63,891 nt of DNA from Aureimonas sp. AU4. GTDB taxonomy: Bacteria; Pseudomonadota; Alphaproteobacteria; Rhizobiales; Rhizobiaceae. The stretch lies in contig NZ_BBWK01000067.1 in the NCBI RefSeq assembly GCF_001463765.1, positions 1 to 63,891 on the forward strand. Direction: 5' to 3'. The notes under the pieces are model-generated. The model made no database searches. It was given only the letters and a program-made list of their open reading frames with translations, and had not been told where the DNA came from. This document shows, in pieces, positions 53,092 through 62,782 of this stretch. Position 1 is the stretch's first letter. Each line of letters begins with the position of its first letter. The position numbers and the translations under genes are program-made.

Positions 53092-55176
53092 TCAGGCGAC
53101 GTAGCTGTCCGAGAACTGCGCCTGCGTGACACCCTGCAGGATGATCACGCCGCCATCCGCGAACACCAGAGCCGCCGACCCGTCGCTCGCCGTCGTCACG
53201 CTGTAGGCCTGCCCGCCGACGTTGAGACGGTCGCCCTGGGCGAAGCTGAAGTCGGTGATGATGTCGCGGCTGCCAGCCGTGAACACGAACGTATCCGAGC
53301 CCGCACCGCCCGTGTAGACGTTGTCGCCCGGACCGCCCACGAACACGTCACTGCCGGAGCCGCCCGTCATGGTGTCATTGCCGACACCGGCATACACCGT
53401 GTTGTTGCCCGTGCCCGAGAAGACGATCACGTCATCGCCGCCGTTGGCGTAGACAAGGTTGTTGCCGTTGCCAGAGATGGTGATCTGGTCGGCCCCATCG
53501 TTGGGATCGGTGATCTGAGATCCGCCCAGCACCTGGTTGTTGCCGTTGCCCGTGATCTGGATCACATCGGCGCCCGGGCCGGCCGTCACCTGGTTGGCAG
53601 CGTCGTTGCGGATCGTCACTTGATCGTCGCCGACGCCACCGAAGACGCTGGCCGCACCGGTCGAGGTGACGACGATCTGATCGTCGCCGCCGTTGCCATA
53701 GACAACCGCCGAGCCAGCCCCCGACACCGAGATCGTGTCACCTGCGTCGTTGGGGTCGAGGAAGCCTGAACCGCCGTAGAGTTGTGCGGTGGTGCCGGCA
53801 GAAGGCGTTGCCGTGATCTGGTCGGCGCCAGCCCCGCCGAAGACAGGCGTCGTCGAGGTTCCGACAGCGATGTTGTCGTTGCCCGGGGTGCCCTGCGTTA
53901 GGGGCGGCGGCGTGGTGCCGCCGTCCGAAACGATGGTATTGATCGAGACCGTGTCCGAGCCAAGAAGTCCGTTATTGCCTGCTGCGTCGAGGTACGAATT
54001 GGCGGCGACGGTCACCGATCCTACACCGTTGAAGCCAGCGCTGGCCGTGAACGTCGCGGTGTAGACAAGAGGGTTGCTTGGATCCACGGCAAGGCCGGAA
54101 ACGGTGCCGCCAACGGCTGTGATGTCGGCCGCAGTGAAGCCGGTCGGCACTTCGGAGAAGGTGAATGTGACCGCCGAGACGGTATCGCCGACGCTCAAAG
54201 CGGCATCCACGATCGCGACGGTGACGGACGGCGCCGTGTTGTCCGTGTTGTTCGTCACATCCGTCGTCGGTACGGCTGCCGCCGCGTTTCCCGCTTGGTC
54301 CTGAGTTTCCGTGCCGGTCGGCGAGTAGGAAAACTGGACCTGCTCGCTTTCTAGGACGGGCCGAGCCAAGCGCAGCACGACGGTATCGCCGACGACCTCG
54401 ACGGTTCGCAGCAAAATTCGATTTCCATCGGCCGTGACAGTGAACGACGAGACGTCTGCCCGTGCGCCCTGACGCAGGAACGAGTCGTAGTCGAGGGTGA
54501 GCGTATCACCCACCACTGTCGAGGACTGCAGAACGGGCGGTGTGGTGTCGCCGGTCACATCGACGACGGCATTGATAGTGACCGATGCGAGGTCGTTGCC
54601 GGCCCGATCCTGAACTGCGACTGCATCGTCACCAGCGGTGGGATCCGTGTACTGAACGACGATATCACCGCTGGCCGGAGGGGATTGCAGGCCGATGATG
54701 ACCTCATTCCCCGATATCGTGATTTCGTTGTAGACGGGTTGGCCGCCGATCGTGACCTCGAAGGGGGACGGGTCGATAGTGACGCTCTCGTCCAGTTTCC
54801 CGTCGAAGGTCAGGATGATCTGGTTGCCGTTATACGCGGCATAGGTCACCTGAGGAGCAACTGTGTCGATTGTGACGACGGAGGGCGATAGGTTGCCAGG
54901 GGTCGAACTGGTGGGGTCGACGGCAGTGAAAACATAGGTTCCGTCTGCCAGCGTCGGGGAGACATAGGAGCCGAACCCACTGGAGTCGGTTTGCGTCTCG
55001 GAAACCAGTACGCCGTCGCGGAATATCTGGACCGGCGCGTTTCTGGATCCGTCGACGTAGCCAAAGCCGAACGTTGGTGTCGTATCGGACGTGACGCCAT
55101 CGAACGGGGTTCCCGTGTCCGAAGAGTTTGCCAAGCCTACGAAAACGCCACTTGGGCCGGATGGAAGAGGAGCCAT
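53092..55176 (-). CDS. Large Ig-like and glycine-rich repeat protein (calcium-binding repeat type)
   Basis: 694-residue extracellular-type protein without an N-terminal signal. Residues about 1-120 are an Ig-like domain. About 120-305 hold two SwmB-like beta domains (YNGNQIILTFDGKLDESV, VVGDTLTLDYDS). About 305-430 is a further Ig-like domain with FTFSEVPTGFTAADI. From about 440 to 640 there are RTX-like glycine-rich repeats (FGGAGADQI, GSGSDVFVGGPGDNVYTGGAGSDTFVF), closing with DIITDFSFAQGDRL, the usual end of hemolysin-type calcium-binding proteins. ATG 55176 follows AGGA. It may be a phage-borne receptor-binding or adhesin protein, or a type I secreted adhesin. Confidence 0.8.
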   Translation of the reverse strand: MAPLPSGPSGVFVGLANSSDTGTPFDGVTSDTTPTFGFGYVDGSRNAPVQIFRDGVLVSETQTDSSGFGSYVSPTLADGTYVFTAVDPTSSTPGNLSPSVVTIDTVAPQVTYAAYNGNQIILTFDGKLDESVTIDPSPFEVTIGGQPVYNEITISGNEVIIGLQSPPASGDIVVQYTDPTAGDDAVAVQDRAGNDLASVTINAVVDVTGDTTPPVLQSSTVVGDTLTLDYDSFLRQGARADVSSFTVTADGNRILLRTVEVVGDTVVLRLARPVLESEQVQFSYSPTGTETQDQAGNAAAAVPTTDVTNNTDNTAPSVTVAIVDAALSVGDTVSAVTFTFSEVPTGFTAADITAVGGTVSGLAVDPSNPLVYTATFTASAGFNGVGSVTVAANSYLDAAGNNGLLGSDTVSINTIVSDGGTTPPPLTQGTPGNDNIAVGTSTTPVFGGAGADQITATPSAGTTAQLYGGSGFLDPNDAGDTISVSGAGSAVVYGNGGDDQIVVTSTGAASVFGGVGDDQVTIRNDAANQVTAGPGADVIQITGNGNNQVLGGSQITDPNDGADQITISGNGNNLVYANGGDDVIVFSGTGNNTVYAGVGNDTMTGGSGSDVFVGGPGDNVYTGGAGSDTFVFTAGSRDIITDFSFAQGDRLNVGGQAYSVTTASDGSAALVFADGGVIILQGVTQAQFSDSYVA

Positions 55177-55399
55177 CTGCAAGTCCTAAGAGGGTGACTG
55201 TACCCTGCCGCGCAACCACCCCCTCCGGCTGCGAGCAACGTTCAAATCGACCTACCACGATACGTTGCGTAAGATATCGGGAAAAAGCTGCGGGGTTGTG
55301 GTTGTCAGCCGAATTGTTCTGAGGAGAGATCCAAAACGTTGCCGCGCTGGAGCTTATCCTCGGCCAAATGGGCACCAGCACGATTCCCTAATCGAGTTT

Positions 55400-57658
55400 T
55401 CATGACAACCGCCGGGCCTCGAAGAAGGTCGACGATGCGGCCTGTAGGGTCCGTGCCGTCGCGGGGTTCACGCCGACCCGGATCTGGTCGCCCTTCTTGA
55501 ACCTCTGCGGACCGGTCGTCACCGACATCGCGACCGGATCGCCTGAGGCAAACGTTCCGCTGGTGCCGACGATGGCGTTGCCTGAGGTCGCGTTCTTCTG
55601 GATGTTCAAGATGACGCCGCCCGCGCTGCCGCTGGCGCACTGGATGCCGGCGGTGAACTGCCACACCCCGTCCGAGGTGACGGTGAACACCCCGTCGGTC
55701 ATGTCGTCGCCTGGATTACCCGTCACCTCGTAGAGCCCATCGAACGGGATGATGTTGAGCGTAGCCGCCGACAGGACGCGGTTGGAGTTGCGTTGGAACC
55801 GCGCCCCCAAGCCCGGCGACATGTTCTGCGTGCCCTGATCGAGAACCCCATAGTCGACACCTCCGAAAGGCCCATCGGCTTGTTCGTAGCGCTCGTTCGG
55901 CCCAACCGTGACCTTTCTGGATCCGGTCGTCAGCCAGACGCCGCCGATATGCGCCGGACAGTTTCGCCGATACAGGTTGCCATCGATCGTGATGTCGTGG
56001 CCCTTCTCGATGACGATCGAATTGAAGACCGTGGAGGGATTGCTCGTATCCGAGTTCTCGAAGTGGTTCCCGATGATCGAACCCCACCCGCTGACGTCGC
56101 CGCGCACGATGATGCCGGACCCGCCACTGTTGGCGGCGATCAGCTTGTAGAGGACGCAACCCTTCACCGAGAACTGATTGCAATTCTCGATGATGATGCA
56201 GGCGGCCGACGCATTGACGTGCGTGTCCGTGACGATGAACAAGGGCCGGCCGGCGTCGTCCTTGAAGCTGATGCCGTTGTTGACGCCGACGATCTGGCTG
56301 TTGGTGACGACCGATCCCTCGTTACCCTCGACGATGATGCCGTTCTTCGCGTGGAAGATGTTCACGGTATCGAAGAACGGCCCTGTCGGATGCCCGTAGC
56401 CGTTGACCGCACCGACATAGGCGCCGTACTCGGCACCGTAGTTGGGCTCCGAGCCGTTGATCGGACCGTTGAACTGGTAGTCGCGGAAGAGAGCGTCGAT
56501 CTCGTAGAGGACGGTCACGCCCTTGTTGAAGCCGTCCTTGAACGCACCGACGTAGCCGGCGACCGCAACACCCTCCAGCTTGAACCGCGTGCTGTAGCGG
56601 TTGGCGACGACCGGGTTGCCGTTGTTGGGAATGATCTGGTTGGCGAACGAGCATCGAAGCGCCTCGCCCGTGTTCTTCTTCCGGGTGAAGAGGGCGAAGT
56701 CCTGGAACAGCATGTAATCCGGCCGGTTCTGGTCGGCGCCGGCGTTGAACTCCAACCCTTCCGTCGTCGCATCCGCTCCCCACACGATCGCCGACTGCGA
56801 CTTGCCGTAGCCTTGGATGGATATGCCCGTGTTGTTGTAGGAGAAGCGGCGCCGGGCCGTAAAAAGGCCCTGCGGGATGAAGAAGGGCCGCTTCTGCGCG
56901 ATGGCGCGCGTCAGGTTGGCGTCGATCAGATCGGAGAAGTCCGTCAGGTTCGACCCTTCGACATAGCCGTCCGTCAGGGTGACGACCTGGCCCAAACGCT
57001 GGCCGACCGGCACGAACACCGTGGGCGCCCCGACGGGATCGGGCTGGAAGCCCTGTTGCGTGGCGATCAGCCTGCCGTTGCCGTCGAGGCCGGCATAGCC
57101 ATTGGCTGCGTTCTTGCGAGCGACGTCTTCGGGGGTGTAGCCGAGATCGCCGCCTCCGCCCCCGGCGCCGCCCGGAATGACGTTGGCGGGGAGAAGGCCG
57201 TCGGGTCCGAGCGGCGCCAGACCGTTCTGCGCCCCGCGCTGCGCCAGCACGGTCGACACGGCGGCGTCGCGCGCCGCTCCGATCGCGGTTGGTACGCCGT
57301 CGAGCTCGTTGTCGAGCGCCAGAAGGTTGGCGCGTTGCGTGTCCAGCTCGCCGCGCAGGCCCGAGACGTCGCCAATGGCAATCGGCAGACCAACCCCACC
57401 CCCGCCAGAACCGCCACCCGATCCACCGCCGAGACGGCCGCGGACTTCGGCCGACAGGCTGTCGAGCGTGACGATGCCGCTGCCGAGCTGGCCGTCGGAG
57501 CGGCGGATCTGCGCGAGCGCGTCGATCGTCTCGCCGCTGGTGCGTGAGAGGTTGGCGAGTTCGTCGTCGAGCCGCGGCGCCGGCAACGGCGCGCGAGGGT
57601 TCGACGTCTGGAAGCCCGAGAAAGAATAGCTCGGGACATACTTCTTGGGGTTAGCCAC
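55400..57658 (-). CDS. Phage tailspike-like protein with beta-helix
   Basis: 752-residue protein. The N-terminus SYSFSGFQTSNPRAPLPAPRLDDELANL with IRRSDGQLGSGIVTLDSL is a common head-binding or tail-attachment start of tail fibres and tailspikes from podoviruses. A Gly-rich linker, coiled region and a right-handed beta-helix part (residues about 260-560, repeats such as GNHFENSDTSNPSTVFNSIV and ISFKDDAGRPLFIV) follow, ending in a beta-rich C-terminal domain. It would bind or cut a host surface polysaccharide. The start is GTG 57658 with AAGGG upstream. It follows the 980-residue gene by 93 bp. Confidence 0.85.
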   Translation of the reverse strand: MANPKKYVPSYSFSGFQTSNPRAPLPAPRLDDELANLSRTSGETIDALAQIRRSDGQLGSGIVTLDSLSAEVRGRLGGGSGGGSGGGGVGLPIAIGDVSGLRGELDTQRANLLALDNELDGVPTAIGAARDAAVSTVLAQRGAQNGLAPLGPDGLLPANVIPGGAGGGGGDLGYTPEDVARKNAANGYAGLDGNGRLIATQQGFQPDPVGAPTVFVPVGQRLGQVVTLTDGYVEGSNLTDFSDLIDANLTRAIAQKRPFFIPQGLFTARRRFSYNNTGISIQGYGKSQSAIVWGADATTEGLEFNAGADQNRPDYMLFQDFALFTRKKNTGEALRCSFANQIIPNNGNPVVANRYSTRFKLEGVAVAGYVGAFKDGFNKGVTVLYEIDALFRDYQFNGPINGSEPNYGAEYGAYVGAVNGYGHPTGPFFDTVNIFHAKNGIIVEGNEGSVVTNSQIVGVNNGISFKDDAGRPLFIVTDTHVNASAACIIIENCNQFSVKGCVLYKLIAANSGGSGIIVRGDVSGWGSIIGNHFENSDTSNPSTVFNSIVIEKGHDITIDGNLYRRNCPAHIGGVWLTTGSRKVTVGPNERYEQADGPFGGVDYGVLDQGTQNMSPGLGARFQRNSNRVLSAATLNIIPFDGLYEVTGNPGDDMTDGVFTVTSDGVWQFTAGIQCASGSAGGVILNIQKNATSGNAIVGTSGTFASGDPVAMSVTTGPQRFKKGDQIRVGVNPATARTLQAASSTFFEARRLS

Positions 57659-57751
57659 GGGCGGCCCTTTCTTCGGCTCGTTTCTCCGTTGGCTCCTTCG
57701 GGGTCGCAGGGGTTGGGGTGGGGAATGCGTCTGCGTGGATCGGGTGGGCGG

Positions 57752-60694
57752 TCAGGATGGGGCGCGCATGATCGCTCCCACCGTCTCGCCGTTGCCGTCC
57801 TGGTCCTCGACCTCATCGAGGACGTTCAGGACTTGCGTGGCGCGGGCGCCGTAGCGCTGCGTGAGACGGCGGCGCCGCGCGGCACGATCGGCTGGGTTGA
57901 AGCGCTCGAGCAAGTCGGCCGCCATCCCCGGTTCGTTCACGACCGACGCGGCAATCGTGTCGATCGCTCGCGCCTGGACTTGCTTCGACCGGTTGCGCAG
58001 GAACGTCGACAGGACGTCGATCACCGCGATGCCTGGCGAGAGCTGCCCGCGGTTGACCGAGCGCATACGCGAGGCAATCGATGCGGCCGAGAGTGACGGA
58101 TCGTACTTGCCGGTCAGCACCTGGCCCGTGCCGCTTGTGCCCGCGGCGCGTGCCCGCCCGCTTCCCTCCGCCGACGCCAGCGCGCCGAACACCTCGCGGA
58201 TCGCTGCCAGCTCGTCCGGCGCATCGGCGTAAAGCTCTTCGGCGACCGCCGAGCGCTTCGGGTCGGCCAGGAAGTCGCGCAGCTTCTTGCCGTTCCAACG
58301 GGTCTCACCGGTCATGCCCTCGGCTTGCATGCGACCGGTCTGGCGAATGTCCGCCCAAAGCGCGGCCTGCGCGTTGCGGCGCGCCTCGGGCGTGCCGCCG
58401 GCCGCTTCGACGAGTTGGCGCGCGGCCTGGCGCGGCTCGGACGCGTTCGTGACGGTGCGAATGGCATCGATCGTGCGCTCGTCTCCATAGCGAAGATAGG
58501 AGCCCTCCGCCGAGCGGCCCGGCGTCGTCAGATCGCGTCGCATCGTCTCGGCGGTGCGGCGTGCTGTGTCCGCCGTGCGGCCGGTCGCGGCAGCGTCCAT
58601 GAGCTCGCCGCGCAGATCCGGGAAGCGATCGAACACCCGGCCGTAGGACCGCAGATAGCCCTCGACGTGGTCGGGCTTGCCCAACAGGCCCCGCTTGCCG
58701 ACGTCGGCCAGGATCTCGTCGCGAATGGCTGCGCGCACGCCCTGCGCCTGGCTGCCCAAGTCAGTCTCGGCGAGAAGGCGATCGATGTTCGATGCCTGCC
58801 CGGCGTCCGGCTGCACGAACGTGCGCGCGACCGCACTGTCCGGTTGGACGGGACGACCCTCGCGCGTCGCCAGCGCGCCGGCCAGCGGATCGCCGGGACG
58901 GGCAAAGCGCTCGTTGACATTGCGCGACACACCGCGCGCGGTGGCAAGCTGCCCGGCCGTCTCGCCGCCAACCGCATCGTCCAGGAAGCCGTTCAGGCCG
59001 TCGATATAGGTCTGCAACACGTCGGCCCGGTTGCGATCGGGCTGCGGGCCGCTGAGGGCGTTGCGCCGCGCCGTCGAGAGCGCCGACGAGAGCGAGGTGA
59101 TCTCTTGCAGATCGGCCGGCGCCTCGCGGCCGGCGAGCTGCGCGGGGATACCGAGCATCGGACCCATATCCCCGACCACGGCGCGGCGCGCGAGCGGCAG
59201 ATCGGTGCCGACCTCGCGGAAGCTTTCGGCGAGCGGGGCCGGGTCGACCTCGCCGGAGATGCTGGACCATGCCTGACGCTCGCCGGCCCGCGCGGTGCGC
59301 TCGGCGTTGCGGATGCCCGAGCGAACGGTCGCGCCACGCGCTTCTGCGTAGGGGACCGTTGGTGCAAGGCGCTGCTGCGCAGCCTCGATCGCGGCCGTGG
59401 CGTCCTCGGCCGTGCGGTCGGCGTCCGCAATGCGCTGATCGACCGATGCCTGGACGGCCGCGCGGAACTGGCCCGGATCGCCGGTCGGAGCCATGGCTTC
59501 CATTTGGCGGTTCACGGCGCCCTCGTTGGCCGTGCGGCGCGCGGCGGCTGCGCCGGGGCGTGCGCCGTCGGTGTTGAACGCGAAGGTCGCGAGGCCCGGA
59601 TCGCGCGTGCGGTCGGCGATGTTCGCGCGGTAGCCTGGAATGGCGTCCTCGACGGGCGCCGGCCGGCGCAGATCCGCGACGAGCCCCGACGTGTCCAGCG
59701 TGCCCGTCTCGGCGGCCTGCGCGCCCATGCGGGTAGACGAGTTGATGAGCTGATCGGCGACGGCCTCGCCCACCACGTCGTCGACATAGGCGGACGTTCC
59801 GCGCGCAGCGGAGAACAGGTTGCCGACGGCGCCGCCGGCCGCACTGATGCCGCCGGTTGCGAGCGCACCGACGAGCGAGCCCGTGAAGTCAGATGCGAGA
59901 TTGTCGCCCTCCTGCGGGTTGCCCGCGATCTCGTTCGCGACGCCCGCGCCGGTGCCGGCGCCCATCGCCAGCGTGCCCTCGCGACGCACGAGCTGACCAG
60001 GCGCGACCGCGGCCGGCTCGACGAAGGTGCGAAGGGGAGCGGGCAACGCGCGCGAACTCGCCGCACCGAGCCGCGCACCGGCCGCGACGGGACCGGCGAG
60101 AAAGGCGGTCGTTGCGCCGACCTCCTGGCCGACGCGGCCCGAGATGCGCTCGGCGGCGTTCTGTGGTTGGTACGGCTCGACACCGAACACGGCAGCGACG
60201 GTCTCTCCCATGTCCCGGATCGATTGCGAGCCGCCGAGCGGGCGGTCGCTGATCGGCCCGACGCCCTTAACGCCCGGAAGAAGGTTCGCCAGCATCGGCG
60301 CTGCGTTCGCGGCGTCGACCGGCAGGCCGATGACGCCGGCAAGCCCGCGGTTGAAGCCTTCTGCGCCCGAACGCACGAGGCCGGTGGCATGGTCGGCGAC
60401 CGTGCGCTCGGTTCCCATACCCATGATCGTGTCGACGATGTTGTCCTCGCGCGGCGTCGGCGCGACGGATCCGACGCCGCCGACCGGCACGCCGCCCTGC
60501 CAGGGCTGCGACGGTGCGGGCTGGCCGGCCGGCGCCTGCGGTGCGGGCGCGGCAGCACGGCGGGCCTGAGTTTGCTCCCGCGCGACGCGCCGGATCACCT
60601 CGTCGGACGTGCCGGCCGGAAATTCCAGGATCGTGCCGTCGAACAGCTCGGCCTCGATCGTGCCCGCGTCGGCGGCTGCGGCAGCTCCGGCCAT
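57752..60694 (-). CDS. Phage ejection/internal-virion-like protein
   Basis: 980-residue protein. It begins with AELFDGTILEFPAGTSDEVIRRVAREQ, the short N-terminal module typical of large phage ejection proteins. It then has Gly/Ala-rich hydrophobic stretches (GFNRGLAGVIGLPVDAANAAPMLANLLPG, GSLVGALATGGISAAGGAVGNLF) and a long helical, Arg/Ala-rich rest (about 350-980). These proteins enter the cell envelope ahead of DNA in podoviruses. The ATG at 60694 has GGGGAG upstream, and the previous stop lies four bases before. No lytic-transglycosylase motif was seen. Confidence 0.7.
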   Translation of the reverse strand: MAGAAAAADAGTIEAELFDGTILEFPAGTSDEVIRRVAREQTQARRAAAPAPQAPAGQPAPSQPWQGGVPVGGVGSVAPTPREDNIVDTIMGMGTERTVADHATGLVRSGAEGFNRGLAGVIGLPVDAANAAPMLANLLPGVKGVGPISDRPLGGSQSIRDMGETVAAVFGVEPYQPQNAAERISGRVGQEVGATTAFLAGPVAAGARLGAASSRALPAPLRTFVEPAAVAPGQLVRREGTLAMGAGTGAGVANEIAGNPQEGDNLASDFTGSLVGALATGGISAAGGAVGNLFSAARGTSAYVDDVVGEAVADQLINSSTRMGAQAAETGTLDTSGLVADLRRPAPVEDAIPGYRANIADRTRDPGLATFAFNTDGARPGAAAARRTANEGAVNRQMEAMAPTGDPGQFRAAVQASVDQRIADADRTAEDATAAIEAAQQRLAPTVPYAEARGATVRSGIRNAERTARAGERQAWSSISGEVDPAPLAESFREVGTDLPLARRAVVGDMGPMLGIPAQLAGREAPADLQEITSLSSALSTARRNALSGPQPDRNRADVLQTYIDGLNGFLDDAVGGETAGQLATARGVSRNVNERFARPGDPLAGALATREGRPVQPDSAVARTFVQPDAGQASNIDRLLAETDLGSQAQGVRAAIRDEILADVGKRGLLGKPDHVEGYLRSYGRVFDRFPDLRGELMDAAATGRTADTARRTAETMRRDLTTPGRSAEGSYLRYGDERTIDAIRTVTNASEPRQAARQLVEAAGGTPEARRNAQAALWADIRQTGRMQAEGMTGETRWNGKKLRDFLADPKRSAVAEELYADAPDELAAIREVFGALASAEGSGRARAAGTSGTGQVLTGKYDPSLSAASIASRMRSVNRGQLSPGIAVIDVLSTFLRNRSKQVQARAIDTIAASVVNEPGMAADLLERFNPADRAARRRRLTQRYGARATQVLNVLDEVEDQDGNGETVGAIMRAPS

Positions 60695-60698
60695 GGCC

Positions 60699-61148
60699 CT
60701 ACTCCCCTACGGTGCGCTTGATCTCGGCGGCGATGCGCGTCCACTGGTCGGTCGCGCGCTCTTCGATGTCCGCTTCCAGCGATGCGTTGTGGGCGGCGTT
60801 GCGCAGGATGCGGAGACGCTGGGAGCGGTCCAGGCAGGCCCGTGCCTTGCGTTCGGCCGGCGGGAGCTGCGCGACGTCGAGCCAATCCAGGAAGCTGCGG
60901 AAGCCCCGGCGGATGTGCGGCCGCGGGACCCATGCCGGGAAGGTTTCGCAAGCCTTCGCGGCCGCGCTGACGGCGAGATAGCTAAGATCCTCCGCGTCGC
61001 GCGCGTCGAGCTGGTGGCGCCCGAAGCGGTCGGCGCCGTAGAGCGCTTCCGACACGTTGCGACCGACGTCCCTCCCTGCCGCGGCGTCGCGGAGGAAGTT
61101 GCGGATCATCGCGAGGCGGTGGGCGTAGTCGGCGGCGTCCTTTTCCAT
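60699..61148 (-). CDS. Uncharacterised protein upstream of the ejection-like gene
   Basis: 149-residue helical soluble protein: MEKDAADYAHRLAMIRNFLRDAA, AAKACETFPAWVPRPHIRRGFRSFLDWL and a basic end. No domain recognised. Its TAG stop lies four bases before the ejection-like start, so the two are coupled. In podovirus maps this position often holds a small internal-virion or tail-assembly protein; that is inferred from position only. Confidence 0.6.
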   Translation of the reverse strand: MEKDAADYAHRLAMIRNFLRDAAAGRDVGRNVSEALYGADRFGRHQLDARDAEDLSYLAVSAAAKACETFPAWVPRPHIRRGFRSFLDWLDVAQLPPAERKARACLDRSQRLRILRNAAHNASLEADIEERATDQWTRIAAEIKRTVGE

Positions 61149-61340
61149 GTGCCGAAAGTAGTCGGCGCAGGCGACCAGAAATATCGGGTGGTTTCCGGTT
61201 TGGGCGTTGGGGACGGCATGGACGAAGCGTCCAAAAGTTCGGCGCGGCCGGAAATTTGTTCGCGGCGTCGATGCCGTCCCCGCTAGAGCGTTCGGACCGC
61301 TACCGGGGGGTGGACCAGGGGTCGGGCCGGGGTGCGGGCA

Positions 61341-61655
61341 TCAGCCGACCGCTTCTAACCGGCAGCGCAACTCTTCCGTCTGACGTCGGAAATCTTCGTC
61401 CATCCGCTCCAACTCGCTCGCCGCAGTCGAGCGCGCCGTCGCGTTATCCGACATCAGCATCTCGCGGAGGAAACGCTCGACGCGATCGGCATTGCTTAGG
61501 TAGTCAGCGTGCATTCCGATCGATGCGACTTCGATGATGTCAAGACGGACGGTCTCGTCGTCCGCACCGCTTCGGATAGACTTGCGTGCCGCCCTCATCG
61601 CTTCGCACGCGTAACGCAATTCCATCGGATGTGCGTTCGTTCTCTCTTTACGCAT
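61341..61655 (-). CDS. Small helical protein, uncharacterised
   Basis: 104-residue protein with MRKERTNAHPMELRYACEAM and a long amphipathic helix to its C-terminus (SELERMDEDFRRQTEELRCRLEAVG). ATG 61655 has GGAGG about six bases upstream, which decides the start against a longer frame to 61712. No known domain. The minus-strand phage-like block continues downstream. Confidence 0.6.
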   Translation of the reverse strand: MRKERTNAHPMELRYACEAMRAARKSIRSGADDETVRLDIIEVASIGMHADYLSNADRVERFLREMLMSDNATARSTAASELERMDEDFRRQTEELRCRLEAVG

Positions 61656-61806
61656 TTCATTCCTCCCGTTGTTTACCGAGGGAATGTCCAGAAACGAGTA
61701 CCGGAGAGTCAATATTGATCTTGGCGGCCAACAACGCCATACGAAACAGACAAGATCACTGTTTTACATAGTCGTCAGCTTATGAAGCTTGATCGCGCTA
61801 CGCAAC

Positions 61807-61844
61807 GTGTTACAACACCATACGCTCATTTGATGTTGTAACAC
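61807..61844. repeat. 11-bp perfect inverted repeat before the serine recombinase
   Basis: GTGTTACAACA (61807-61817) and TGTTGTAACAC (61834-61844), spacer 16 bp, ending 19 bp before the recombinase ATG. It is a candidate recombination or operator site. The 10-bp core GTTGTAACAC recurs at 52277-52286. Confidence 0.7.
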
Positions 61845-61862
61845 CCGCCCCGTGAGGCCGCC

Positions 61863-62546
61863 ATGAACGCCCCTTCCCGCCCCCTCGTTGCCTACGTCCG
61901 CGTCTCGACGGATCGCCAAGGCAAGAGCGGGCTCGGCCTGGAAGCGCAGCGCGCGGCCATCGAACAGTTCGCGGTGGCGCACAGCTATGAGATCGCCCAG
62001 ACGTTCCAGGAAGTCGAGACCGCGAAGGGCGCCGACGCGCTGGACCGCCGGCCGCAGCTCGCCGCGGCGTTGGCGGCGGCGCGCAAGCTGCGGTGCCCTG
62101 TGATCGTCGCCAAGCTCGATCGCCTGTCGCGCGACGTGGCGTTTATTGCTGGCCTCATGGCACAGCGCGTGCCGTTCATAGTGGCCGAGCTCGGCGCCGA
62201 CGCGGATCCGTTCATGCTCCATGTCTATGCCGCCTTGGCTCAAAAAGAACGCGAGTTGATCTCGCAACGGACGAAAGCCGCGCTGAAGGCGAAGAAGGAG
62301 GCGGGCGCGAAGCTGGGCAACCCGAAGAACCTCGGCGAGGCCAGCAAGGCCGGCGCCGCCTCGAACGCGCGCGAGGCCGACGCCTTCGCCGCGAACGTCC
62401 TGCCGATCATCAGGAGCGTCCAGGCGGCCGGCACGACCTCACACCGCGCGATCGCCGAGACGCTGAACGCCCGCGCGGTGCGCACGGCGCGCGGCGGTGC
62501 ATGGTCGGCCGTCCAGGTCGGCCGGATCCTGGCGCGGGCGGCCTAG
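61863..62546 (+). CDS. Small serine recombinase (resolvase/invertase family)
   Basis: 227-residue site-specific recombinase. Catalytic Ser15 lies in [20 protein letters not shown], and [21 protein letters not shown], follow as in the resolvase N-terminal domain. The last ~75 residues form a short recombinase/helix-turn-helix region ([22 protein letters not shown]). It is longer than Tn3 resolvases and shorter than large serine integrases. It is the only plus-strand gene in this part, inserted between minus-strand phage genes, and preceded by an 11-bp inverted repeat. A hairpin at 62561-62578 follows it. Confidence 0.92.
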   Translation: MNAPSRPLVAYVRVSTDRQGKSGLGLEAQRAAIEQFAVAHSYEIAQTFQEVETAKGADALDRRPQLAAALAAARKLRCPVIVAKLDRLSRDVAFIAGLMAQRVPFIVAELGADADPFMLHVYAALAQKERELISQRTKAALKAKKEAGAKLGNPKNLGEASKAGAASNAREADAFAANVLPIIRSVQAAGTTSHRAIAETLNARAVRTARGGAWSAVQVGRILARAA

Positions 62547-62560
62547 CCCGCACACACCCA

Positions 62561-62578
62561 AAACGGGATTTCCCGTTT
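62561..62578 (+). terminator. Hairpin after the recombinase gene
   Basis: AAACGGG and CCCGTTT form a 7-bp stem with loop ATTT, 15 bp after the stop. No T-run. The remainder of 62547-62782 shows no gene. Confidence 0.4.
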
Positions 62579-62782
62579 CGCCCCGCTCGGACCACCACCT
62601 TGAACCCTTGCCGCGCAGGGCTTTCAGGACGTTTACGGGCGATTTGCCCACCACCCCCGCACCGGCCGATGCGCAAAAGTGGATGCACACCCCGCAAAGC
62701 CCTGCGCCGCAGGCGTTTGAGGCCGATTTCCAGCCTGTAAACGGCCTCCAGACTCTCGACGGCTGCAAGCGTCGTATTCGGT

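Noticed and set aside
53092-55176. CRISPR array or tandem DNA repeats in the glycine-rich coding part
   Set aside because: The repetition is at protein level with divergent codons; there are no regular direct repeats and spacers.
58325-60721. 798-codon plus-strand frame opposite the ejection-like gene
   Set aside because: Low-complexity shadow of the minus-strand phage gene.
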